Positions 5,695 to 11,838 of a DNA stretch of 11,838 nucleotides are shown here, in pieces (within the stretch, counting starts at the first letter, position 1; each line of letters opens with the position of its first letter). The stretch lies in assembly GCA_044508215.1 (NCBI GenBank), contig JBIQID010000102.1:1-11838 (forward strand), written 5' to 3'. Made by a program: the position numbers and the translations under genes. The notes under the pieces are model-generated. The model was given only the letters and a program-made list of their open reading frames with translations. It had not been told where the DNA came from and searched no databases. The DNA comes from JAEZFI01 sp044508215. GTDB lineage: Bacteria > Actinomycetota > Acidimicrobiia > Acidimicrobiales > Microtrichaceae.

Positions 5695-7278
5695 ATGCCG
5701 GCGGTGGACGACGTGGCCACGCTGCTCGATGCAGCGGACGCCGCCTACGCGGTCGAGCGCCTCGGGGCGACGGAGCAGCTGCTCGGGAGCGCCTTCAAGC
5801 TCCTCCGTGCGTCGGGCGACCGCCAGCAGGCGGCACGGGTCGCGATCGAGCTGGCGTGCCTCTGCTCGACCGCCGACCGCTTGCCGGTGGCCCGCGGCTG
5901 GGTCGAGCGGGCGCGCACCCTCCTCGACGCCGTGGGTCCGTGCGTCGAGCACGGCTACCTCGAGCTGGCGTTCATGGCGTGCGAGCGGCCGGACGTCGAC
6001 GACCTGCTGGCGAGCGCCGAGCGCGCGCTCGCTGTGGCGATCGAGTTCGGCGACGCCGAGCTCGAGGCCAGGGCGATGGCCGACGGAGGCCTCGCGCTCG
6101 TCTGCCAGGGCCGTCTCTCCGACGGCTTCTCGCGCCTGGATGCGGCCCTCACCGCAGTCGTCTCCGGGGAGGTCGGCGAACGCAGCGGTGCGATCTGCCT
6201 CTGCTCGATGCTCACCGCATGCGACCGGGCCGGCGACCTGCAACGGGCTGAGCAGTGGTCGACGCTCGTCCGCGAGGCGGTGGAGCCTGCTGGAGGCGTG
6301 CCGCGCTCGCTGTCGACCCACTGCCGGATGGCGTACGGCTCGGTCCTCGCCGCCACGGGCCGCTGGAGCGAGGCCGAGGCCCTGATCGTCGAGGCGCTCG
6401 GCCCCGATGACTCCCCCAGCGTGAGCCACCGCGCCTTGACCAGCGCACACCTCGCATCGCTGCGCATCGCGCAGGGGCGCCTCGACGAAGCGGCGGAGCT
6501 GCTCGCTCCCTTCGAGGACCAGCTCGTGAGCTGCGAGCCGCTCGCTCGGCTCCACCACCTGCAGGGTGACGCTCCGCTCGCAGCGGCGGTGCTCGAACGA
6601 GGGCTGAGGGCGCTCGTGGGTGACGTCGTGCGGTCGGCGCCCCTGCTCGCGCTCCTGGTCGAGGTCCACCTCACCCGTGGCGACGTGACGGCCGCGGGTG
6701 CAGCTGCCGCGGCGCTGGCGCAGGCCTCGGCGATCGCCGACCTGCCCGCCGTCGTCGCAGAGGCGGCCCTCGCGGAGGCACGCGTGGCGGCCGCGGGCGG
6801 TGCGATCGAGGCCGCGGCCCCCGCCTACCGACGTGCGATCACGGCGCTCGGCACCGACCGGCCCCACCGATCCGCCACCGCGCAGCTCGAGCTGGCAGAG
6901 CTCCTCGCCGGAGCGGGTGACGCGCCGGCGGCGATCGCCGAGGCCCGTGCCGCGCTCGCGTGCTTCCGCCGGCTGGGTGCAGCACGCGACCGTGACCGCG
7001 CCACGGCGCTCCTCCGGGGCCTGGGCGACCGGAGCGGTCCCCGCCCGGCTCAGGACCAGGACCTGTCGAGCTCGCTCAGCCCACGGGAGCTGGAGGTGCT
7101 GGCGCTCATCGCCGGCGGCCTCACCAACGCCGGGATCGCCGAGCGGCTGTACATCTCCCCGAAGACCGCGGAGCACCACGTGGGCCGCATCCTCTCGAAG
7201 CTCGGGCTGAACCGGCGCGCCGAAGCCGCTGCGCTCGCGGTCCGCCTCGGAGTGGGCGAGGATTCCCCCATCCCCTGA
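5695..7278 (+). CDS. TPR-like helical protein with C-terminal LuxR-type HTH (transcriptional regulator)
   Basis: This is a 527-residue soluble protein. Residues 1-440 are almost all alpha-helical pairs rich in Ala and Leu, with TPR-like stretches such as ATGRWSEAEALIVEAL (220-235) and AQGRLDEAAELLAPF (259-273). Residues 461-517 are a LuxR/NarL helix-turn-helix: LSPRELEVLALIAGG, then NAGIAERLYISPKTAEHHV as the recognition unit. It resembles the C-terminal half of large LAL/MalT regulators but has no Walker A, no receiver domain and no PAS or GAF domain; any ligand or partner must act through the helical scaffold. It holds eleven cysteines, ten of them before residue 281. Two of these are C-L-C pairs (55/57 and 168/170). 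It likely controls the downstream di-iron gene or the upstream transporter. The start at ATG 5695 follows a TACGCT box. The stop lies inside a hairpin. Confidence 0.88.
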   Translation: MPAVDDVATLLDAADAAYAVERLGATEQLLGSAFKLLRASGDRQQAARVAIELACLCSTADRLPVARGWVERARTLLDAVGPCVEHGYLELAFMACERPDVDDLLASAERALAVAIEFGDAELEARAMADGGLALVCQGRLSDGFSRLDAALTAVVSGEVGERSGAICLCSMLTACDRAGDLQRAEQWSTLVREAVEPAGGVPRSLSTHCRMAYGSVLAATGRWSEAEALIVEALGPDDSPSVSHRALTSAHLASLRIAQGRLDEAAELLAPFEDQLVSCEPLARLHHLQGDAPLAAAVLERGLRALVGDVVRSAPLLALLVEVHLTRGDVTAAGAAAAALAQASAIADLPAVVAEAALAEARVAAAGGAIEAAAPAYRRAITALGTDRPHRSATAQLELAELLAGAGDAPAAIAEARAALACFRRLGAARDRDRATALLRGLGDRSGPRPAQDQDLSSSLSPRELEVLALIAGGLTNAGIAERLYISPKTAEHHVGRILSKLGLNRRAEAAALAVRLGVGEDSPIP

Positions 7279-7300
7279 ACCGGGGCGCCGATGGGGGTTT
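7265..7300 (+). terminator. Hairpin at the regulator's stop codon, possible intrinsic terminator
   Basis: CCCCCATC (7265-7272) pairs perfectly with GATGGGGG (7290-7297), followed by TTT. The loop can fold further (CCC 7273-7275 with GGG 7282-7284). The stop codon of the LuxR-type gene (7276-7278) lies in the loop, so a terminating ribosome would cover the left arm. The T run is short, so this may be a weak or conditional terminator. Confidence 0.45.
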
Positions 7301-7315
7301 CCCCCGATGTGGGGG
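7293..7315 (+). promoter_or_regulatory. Alternating G5/C5/G5 tracts forming competing hairpins
   Basis: GGGGG (7293-7297), CCCCC (7301-7305) and GGGGG (7311-7315) follow the first CCCCC at 7265-7269. Tract 2 can pair with tract 1 (8-bp stem) or tract 3 (5 bp, TTT loop). Tract 3 can instead pair with tract 4 (5 bp, GATGT loop). CGATG is repeated at 7289-7293 and 7305-7309. This is the geometry of an attenuator between the regulator and the di-iron gene. It could also be a DNA-level operator. Neither role is proven. Confidence 0.35.
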
Positions 7316-7333
7316 CCCCGCAGGAGGCGCATC

Positions 7334-7405
7334 GTGGCTGCAGCCGGACGTTCCGGTGCCACTGACGGGGAGGGACCCGATGGAGATGGAGACCAGGATC
7401 GATGA
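7334..7405 (+). CDS. Possible 23-codon leader peptide overlapping the di-iron gene start
   Basis: A GTG at 7334 has an excellent Shine-Dalgarno, AGGAGG at 7322-7327, with 6-nt spacing. It opens a 23-codon frame ending at TGA 7403-7405, rich in Gly, Asp and Ala. It overlaps the first 26 bases of the di-iron gene in another frame. No protein family is recognised. The strong ribosome site with no other gene to serve is the main support. It could be a regulatory leader or chance. Confidence 0.25.
   Translation: MAAAGRSGATDGEGPDGDGDQDR
7367..7374 (+). promoter_or_regulatory. Ribosome binding site that fixes the di-iron gene start at 7380
   Basis: GGGGAGGG lies five bases before the ATG at 7380, which favours that start over an in-frame GTG at 7356. 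The GTG has no such site and would add eight non-conserved residues. Confidence 0.6.
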
Positions 7406-8117
7406 GATCGCACCGGACGTGTTCCGGCTCTCGACCGTGATCGAGGACGTCGCTCCCGGCGGCTTCTCGTTCAACCAGTTCCTGATCAGGGACGAGCAGC
7501 CGTTCCTGTTCCACACCGGGATGCGGGCGCTGCACCCGCTGGTGTCCGAGGCGATCGGGCGGATCGTGCCGGTGGACTCGCTCCGCTGGATCTCGTTCGC
7601 CCACGTCGAAGCCGACGAGTGCGGCGCGATGAACCACTTCCTCGCCGGCGCACCGCAGGCCGAGGTGGTGCACGGAGCGCTGGCGTGCATGGTCTCGCTG
7701 AACGACCTCGCCGACCGCCCGCCGGTGGTGATCGGTGACGAGCCGCTCGACCTCGGCTCCCACCGGCTGCGGTTCATCGCCACGCCGCACGTGCCCCACA
7801 ACTGGGAGAGCGGCATCTGGTTCGACGAGACCACCGGCACGCTCCTCTGCGGCGACCTGTTCACCACCACCGGGGACGGCCCTGCCGTGGTGGAGGACGA
7901 CCTGGTCGACCGCGCCATGGAGGCCGAGGAGCTGTTCAGCCAGACGGCCGTGTCCCCTGGCTTGTACTCGACCCTCGACCAGCTGGCCGCGCTCGAGCCC
8001 ACGACCCTCGCCACGATGCACGGTGCGTCGTTCCGCGGCGACGGGGGGACCCAGCTCCGGGCGCTCCGAGCCGCGTACTCGGCAGCGGCCGCCGAGCCCG
8101 AGCCGGCCTGGTACTGA
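7380..8117 (+). CDS. Stand-alone oxygen-binding di-iron (ODP) protein, flavodiiron-type metallo-beta-lactamase fold
   Basis: This is a 245-residue protein. The metal-site pattern is H75-x-E77-x-D79-E80, then H140, D159 and H214. The H-x-E-x-D signature and the 18-residue gap between H140 and D159 match flavodiiron proteins. In those enzymes, which reduce O2 or NO, two irons are held by His/Glu/His and Asp/His with a bridging Asp. It is not a hydrolytic beta-lactamase because it lacks HxHxDH. The flavodoxin domain of full flavodiiron proteins (about 400 residues) is absent, so it needs an external reductant or acts as an O2/NO sensor, as reported for stand-alone ODP proteins. The His usually following the signature Asp is Glu80 here, followed by Cys81. 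It is preceded by the LuxR-type gene and a hairpin-rich leader. It converges with the ABC pair, with 15 bp between stops. Confidence 0.87.
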   Translation: MEMETRIDEIAPDVFRLSTVIEDVAPGGFSFNQFLIRDEQPFLFHTGMRALHPLVSEAIGRIVPVDSLRWISFAHVEADECGAMNHFLAGAPQAEVVHGALACMVSLNDLADRPPVVIGDEPLDLGSHRLRFIATPHVPHNWESGIWFDETTGTLLCGDLFTTTGDGPAVVEDDLVDRAMEAEELFSQTAVSPGLYSTLDQLAALEPTTLATMHGASFRGDGGTQLRALRAAYSAAAAEPEPAWY

Positions 8118-8132
8118 CCTCCCCGAGCTCGT

Positions 8133-10004
8133 TCAGGCCACCTCGGTGGCCGCGCCCACGAACTGCGCCTGGTGCAGGGCGTGGTAGGCGCCGCCCAGCT
8201 CGAGCAGCTCCTCGTGGCTGCCCTGCTCCACGATCCGGCCCGCCTCCATCACCAAGATGGTGTCGGCGTCCCGGATCGTGGAGAGCCGGTGGGCGATCAC
8301 GAAGCTGGTGCGCTCCTTGCGGAGCGCCGCCATCGCCTCTTGGATCAGCACCTCGGTCCGGGTGTCGACCGAGCTGGTCGCCTCGTCGAGGATGAGGATC
8401 GACGGGTTCGCGAGGAACGCACGGGCGATCGTGAGGAGCTGCTTCTCGCCGGCGCTCACGTTGCCGCCCTCGGCGTCGATCACCGTGTCGTAGCCGTCGG
8501 GCAGGGAGTGCACGAAGCGGTCGACGTAGGTGGCGCGGGCGGCCTCGAGCACCTGCTCGTCGGTGGCGTCGGGGTCGCCGTAGGCGATGTTGTCGCGGAT
8601 GGTCCCTGCGAACAGCCAGGTGTCCTGCAGCACCATCCCGAAGTTCGACCGCAGCTCGGAGCGGGGCAGCTCGGAGATGTCCACGCCGTCCAGCCGGATC
8701 GAACCCGAATCGATGTCGTAGAAGCGCATCAGCAGGTTCACGAGGGTGGTCTTGCCGGCGCCCGTGGGCCCCACGATGGCGATGGTCTGCCCGGGCTCGG
8801 CGACGAGCGACAGGTCCTCGATCAGCGGGTTCTCGGGGTCGTACGAGAAGCTGACCCCGTCGAACTCGACCCGTCCCCTCCACACCGGCCGGTCCTCGGG
8901 CGCCTGCGGATCCGGGGGCTCCTCGTCCACGTCGAGCAGCTCGAAGACCCGCTCGGCCGAGGCGACCCCCGACTGGAGAACGTTGATCATCGACGCCATC
9001 TGGGTGAGCGGCTGGGTGAACTGGCGTGAGTACTGGATGAAGGCCTGGACGTCGCCGATGCTCACCGCGCCCGACGCCACCCGGAGGCCACCGACGACCG
9101 CGATCGCCACGTAGCTCAGGTTGCCGAGGAACATCATCGCCGGCTGGATCGAGCCCGAGATGAACTGGGCGCCGAAGCTGGCCTCGAACAGCTCCTCGTT
9201 CTTCGAGCGGAAGCGCTCCTCGACGGCGTCCTGCTGGCCGAAGACCTTCACCAGCGCGTGCCCGGTGAACGCCTCCTCCACCTGGGCGTTGAGACTGCCG
9301 GTGTGGAGCCACTGGGCGACGAACCGCTTCTTCGAGCGCGTCGTGATGAACCGCATCGTGAGGAGCGAGGCCGGGATGATCACCACAGCGATGAGCGCGA
9401 GGAGCGGGGAGATCACGAACATCATCACCAGCACCCCGATGAGGGTGAGGCTGGAGGTGAGCAGCTGGCTCAGGGTCTGCTGCAGGCTCTGGGCCACGTT
9501 GTCGATGTCGTTCGTGACGCGGCTGAGCAGGTCGCCCCGGGGTTGGCGGTCGACCCACCCGAGCGGGAGGCGATGGATCTTGTCCTCCACGTCGGAGCGG
9601 AGCCGGTGCATCGTCCGCTGCACCACGCCGGCGAGGAGGTACGACTGCAGGTAGGTGAACGCGGACGACGCCACGTAGAGGCCGAGCACCACGAGCAGCA
9701 CGCGGTGCAGGTCGCCGAGGTCGATCCCGCGGCCGCTGGTGACCCCCTCGACCACGATGTCGGTGGCGTGGCCCAGGATCTTCGGGCCGACCACCGACAG
9801 GCTGACGCCCACCACCGCGAGCGCCACCACTGCGATCGCCGGACCGCGCTCGGGGCGGAGCTGGGCGGCCAGTCGACGCGACGAGCTACCGAAGTCCTTC
9901 GACTTCTCGGCGGGCATGCCGGCGGCGAAGCGTCCGCCCATGTTCGTGCGGGCCTCCGCCGCCGCGCTCTTCTGCGGCGCCTGCTCCTGGCCGTCCCCGC
10001 TCAC
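8133..10004 (-). CDS. ABC exporter subunit carrying the canonical catalytic residues (TM288/LmrD/MdlB-like)
   Basis: This is a 623-residue half-transporter. Residues 1-40 are a charged, low-complexity tail and the membrane domain covers about 50-350. ATPase motifs are Walker A GPTGAGKT (412-419), Q-loop Q460, Walker B LILDE (537-541, E541) and H-loop H572. The signature is VSAGE (516-520) instead of LSGGQ. A canonical Glu and His together with a deviant signature are what is expected of the partner whose signature faces the degenerate site of a heterodimer. The GTG start at 10004 overlaps the upstream subunit's TGA (GTGA) and has AGGAG about 8 nt before it. It is likely a multidrug or lipid exporter; the substrate is unknown. 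An alternative start at Met22 would drop part of the tail. Its stop faces that of the di-iron gene. Confidence 0.93.
   Translation of the reverse strand: MSGDGQEQAPQKSAAAEARTNMGGRFAAGMPAEKSKDFGSSSRRLAAQLRPERGPAIAVVALAVVGVSLSVVGPKILGHATDIVVEGVTSGRGIDLGDLHRVLLVVLGLYVASSAFTYLQSYLLAGVVQRTMHRLRSDVEDKIHRLPLGWVDRQPRGDLLSRVTNDIDNVAQSLQQTLSQLLTSSLTLIGVLVMMFVISPLLALIAVVIIPASLLTMRFITTRSKKRFVAQWLHTGSLNAQVEEAFTGHALVKVFGQQDAVEERFRSKNEELFEASFGAQFISGSIQPAMMFLGNLSYVAIAVVGGLRVASGAVSIGDVQAFIQYSRQFTQPLTQMASMINVLQSGVASAERVFELLDVDEEPPDPQAPEDRPVWRGRVEFDGVSFSYDPENPLIEDLSLVAEPGQTIAIVGPTGAGKTTLVNLLMRFYDIDSGSIRLDGVDISELPRSELRSNFGMVLQDTWLFAGTIRDNIAYGDPDATDEQVLEAARATYVDRFVHSLPDGYDTVIDAEGGNVSAGEKQLLTIARAFLANPSILILDEATSSVDTRTEVLIQEAMAALRKERTSFVIAHRLSTIRDADTILVMEAGRIVEQGSHEELLELGGAYHALHQAQFVGAATEVA
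8136..8151. terminator. Hairpin between convergent genes, possible bidirectional transcription end
   Basis: GGCCAC (8136-8141) and GTGGCC (8146-8151) form a perfect 6-bp stem with a CTCG loop. It lies in the last codons of the minus-strand ABC gene and 18 bp past the di-iron gene stop. The palindrome CGAGCTCG (8124-8131) lies in the gap. There is no T run on either strand, so it may only be a weak or Rho-assisted end. Confidence 0.3.
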
Positions 10005-11734
10005 GCCGCGTGCTCCTGGCCCAGCTGCGACTCGACGATCTCCTGATAGGTGGGACAGGTCACCAGCAGCTCGTCGTGGGTGCCGAGCCCCACGGCGTGG
10101 CCGTCCTCGAGGACGAGGATCTGGTCGGCCTGCAGGATCGTGGAGACCCGCTGCGCAACGACGAGCACCGTGGAGTCCCGGGTGACGGGTTCGAGGGCGG
10201 CACGGAGGCGAGCGTCGGTCGCGAGGTCGAGGGCCGAGAACGAGTCGTCGAAGAGGTAGATCTCGGGCCGACGCACGAGCGCACGGGCGATCGCGAGGCG
10301 TTGCCGCTGCCCGCCCGACACGTTGGTGCCGCCCTGCGAGATCGGCGCCTCGAGCCCACCCGGCATCGCCTCCACGAAGTCGCGTGCCTGTGCCACCTCG
10401 AGCGCGGCCCACAGGTCGTCGTCGCTCGCGTCCGGGTCGGCGAACCGGAGGTTCGAGGCGACGGTCCCCGAGAACAGGAACGGCCTCTGCGGCACGAGGC
10501 CGATCCGCTGCCAGAGCGCCTGCGGGGCGAGGTCGCGGACGTCGACCCCGTCGACGAGCACGGTCCCGGAGGTGGCGTCGAAGAGGCGGGGCACGAGGTT
10601 CAGCAGCGTCGTCTTGCCGGCGCCGGTGCTGCCGATGATCGCGGTGGTCTGCCCGGGCCCTGCTCGCAGCGAGATGCCGGTGAGGACGGGCGCCTCCGCT
10701 CCTGGGTAGCTGAAGCCGACGTCGCGCAGCTCGACCGTCGCCCGCTCGGTGACCTCGGTGACGGGGACGGCCGGCGCGACCACCGACGACTCGGTGTCGA
10801 GCACCTCCTGGATCCGGTCCGCGCTCACCGATGCCCGAGGCACGAGGAACGCCATGAAAGTCGCCATCATCACCGACATCAGGATCTGGATCAGGTAGCT
10901 GAGGAACGCGATGAGGGCGCCGATCTGCATCGCTCCTCGCTCGATCCGGTCCGCTCCGATCCAGATGGCCGCCACGCTCGACGCGTTCAGCACCACCAGC
11001 ACGATCGGGAACATGAACGCCATCAGCCGCCCGGCAGCGAGGCCGGTCTCGGTGAGGGCAGCGTTCGCCCGCTCGAAGCGCCGGGTCTCGTGGGGTTCGC
11101 GGACGAACGCCCGGACGACGCGGATGCCGGCGATCTGCTCGAGCAGCACCTGGTTCACCCGGTCGATGCGCTCCTGCATCGCGCGGAACTGCGGGATCAT
11201 CCGCCACACGACGATGCCGACGGCCACGACCAGCGCAGGGACGCTGACCGCGAGCATCGAGGACAGCTCGACGTCCTCGCGCAGCGCCATGACGACGCCT
11301 CCCACGGTCATGATCGGGGCGGCGGCGAGCATCGTGGCCGACATCAGCACCAGCATCTGCACCTGCTGGACGTCGTTGGTGATGCGGGTGATCAGCGACG
11401 GCGGCCCGAAGGAAGCGACCTCGCGTGCCGAGTAGCCGGTCACCTGGTGGAACAGGGACCCACGCACGTCGCGGCCGAAGGCCATCGCCGTGCGTGCGCC
11501 GAAGTAGACCGCACCGATCGCGAACACGATCTGCACGACCGACACGGCCAGCATCACACCGCCGGTCCGCCAGATGTAGCCGGTGTCGCCCACCGCGACG
11601 CCCTTGTCGATGATGTCCGCCATCAGCGACGGCAGGTAGAGCGTCGCCAACGTCTGCACCAGCTGCAGCAGGCCGATCACGACGATGTCGCGGCGGTAGC
11701 GCGCGAGGTGCGACCTCAGCAGCCGGAGCAGCAC
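10001..11734 (-). CDS. ABC exporter subunit with degenerate ATP site (TM287/LmrC/MdlA-like)
   Basis: This is a 577-residue half-transporter with a membrane domain at about 10-300. The ATPase part carries Walker A GSTGAGKT (368-375), Q-loop Q416 and signature VSGGQ (472-476). Walker B is IYLFDD (492-497), with Asp497 where the catalytic Glu belongs. The H-loop is AQR, with Gln528 in place of His. The Asp/Gln pair is the mark of the degenerate-site subunit in heterodimeric exporters such as TM287/288, so it should pair with the downstream subunit, with which it overlaps by GTGA. The intact signature completes the partner's active site. The start is GTG at 11734; in-frame upstream there is a TGA at 11762-11764 and no other start. 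No Shine-Dalgarno is visible, so either a leaderless transcript or translation coupled to the short frame ending at 11739 is possible. Confidence 0.93.
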   Translation of the reverse strand: MLLRLLRSHLARYRRDIVVIGLLQLVQTLATLYLPSLMADIIDKGVAVGDTGYIWRTGGVMLAVSVVQIVFAIGAVYFGARTAMAFGRDVRGSLFHQVTGYSAREVASFGPPSLITRITNDVQQVQMLVLMSATMLAAAPIMTVGGVVMALREDVELSSMLAVSVPALVVAVGIVVWRMIPQFRAMQERIDRVNQVLLEQIAGIRVVRAFVREPHETRRFERANAALTETGLAAGRLMAFMFPIVLVVLNASSVAAIWIGADRIERGAMQIGALIAFLSYLIQILMSVMMATFMAFLVPRASVSADRIQEVLDTESSVVAPAVPVTEVTERATVELRDVGFSYPGAEAPVLTGISLRAGPGQTTAIIGSTGAGKTTLLNLVPRLFDATSGTVLVDGVDVRDLAPQALWQRIGLVPQRPFLFSGTVASNLRFADPDASDDDLWAALEVAQARDFVEAMPGGLEAPISQGGTNVSGGQRQRLAIARALVRRPEIYLFDDSFSALDLATDARLRAALEPVTRDSTVLVVAQRVSTILQADQILVLEDGHAVGLGTHDELLVTCPTYQEIVESQLGQEHAA

Positions 11735-11738
11735 CGCG

Positions 11739-11838
11739 CTACTGGGCGTCGACGGGGTCCATCAAAGACCAGTCGAGGAGCGGAGACGACGAAGCCCGAG
11801 GGACGAGGGCGAAACGGAGCGGAGCGACCGAGACCATC
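11739..11838 (-). other. Purine-biased tract with a short or partial minus-strand reading frame; possible dispersed repeat
   Basis: On the plus strand 11771-11833 is about three-quarters purine, with recurring GGAGCG, GACGA and CGAG units. On the minus strand one frame is open from the window edge to TAG at 11739-11741. It contains an ATG at 11837 (32 codons) and another at 11762 (seven codons, MDPVDAQ). It ends 4 bp before the GTG of the degenerate ABC subunit. This could be the end of an upstream gene, a leader ORF, or one of the pyrimidine-rich intergenic repeats common in actinobacterial genomes. I cannot decide, and no family is recognised. Confidence 0.3.

Noticed and set aside
5695..7278. 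Full LAL/MalT-type ATP-dependent regulator
   Set aside because: There is no Walker A or Walker B anywhere in the 527 residues; only helical repeats and the HTH are present.
7356..7379. Earlier GTG start for the di-iron protein
   Set aside because: It has no ribosome site and adds eight residues without similarity. ATG 7380 has GGGGAGGG five bases upstream.
4858..7413. A very long open frame (over 800 codons) on the minus strand opposite the permease and LuxR-type genes
   Set aside because: It is Arg/Pro/Gly-rich with no family motifs and lies opposite two well-supported genes. High GC content leaves such antisense frames open.
7380..8117. Beta-lactamase or glyoxalase II-type hydrolase
   Set aside because: The HxHxDH zinc motif is absent. 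The HxExD pattern with D159 and H214 spacing fits the di-iron ODP family.
10005..11207. The second half-transporter frame stays open upstream to 11207
   Set aside because: That stretch is an out-of-frame reading of the first half-transporter. The GTGA overlap at 10001-10004 with a Shine-Dalgarno gives the start.
1..11838. CRISPR array, tRNA/rRNA gene, insertion sequence, phage or plasmid element
   Set aside because: No spaced repeat array, tRNA cloverleaf, rRNA-like stretch, transposase, integrase or terminal inverted repeats were seen on either strand.

Overview
The window is GC-rich chromosomal DNA (near 70% G+C by eye) that looks actinobacterial. It has GTG starts, 4-base GTGA stop/start overlaps inside operons, TAnnnT boxes placed as for leaderless transcripts, and actinobacterial-style protein families. 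A member of Acidimicrobiia is my best guess, but that is inference. I see no rRNA, tRNA, CRISPR array, transposase, integrase or plasmid function.

Layout from left to right. (1) 1-519 (+): 3' end of a GGDEF diguanylate cyclase gene cut by the window edge. (2) 610-3530 (-): a two-gene operon of an MsbA-like ABC exporter half-transporter and, overlapping it by GTGA, a protein with a C-terminal DisA_N/diadenylate-cyclase-like (DAC) domain. This operon converges on the GGDEF gene. (3) 3531-3622: a compact divergent control region with a 12-bp palindrome, spaced CGACCG repeats and a leaderless-type -10 box. (4) 3623-5640 (+): a DrrA/DrrB-like ABC ATPase and ABC-2 permease, again joined by GTGA. 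(5) 5695-7278 (+): a TPR-like regulator with a C-terminal LuxR helix-turn-helix and many cysteines. (6) 7265-7379: alternating C5/G5 tracts able to form mutually exclusive hairpins, then a possible short leader ORF. (7) 7380-8117 (+): a stand-alone oxygen-binding di-iron (ODP, flavodiiron-type metallo-beta-lactamase fold) protein. (8) 8133-11734 (-): two coupled genes for a heterodimeric ABC exporter of the TM287/288 (BmrCD/LmrCD) type with one degenerate and one consensus ATP site. (9) 11735-11838: a purine-biased tract with a short reading frame that may be a dispersed repeat or the tail of another gene.

How the genes may work together. The window holds three separate ABC transport systems (four ATPase-bearing genes) around nucleotide-second-messenger and redox genes. 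The most unusual module is the exporter translationally coupled to a DAC-domain protein, which suggests a transporter that is controlled by, or moves, a nucleotide signal. A c-di-GMP synthase lies immediately next to it. The LuxR-type regulator and the di-iron protein may form an oxygen- or NO-responsive pair. All functional couplings between genes are inferred from position and overlap.
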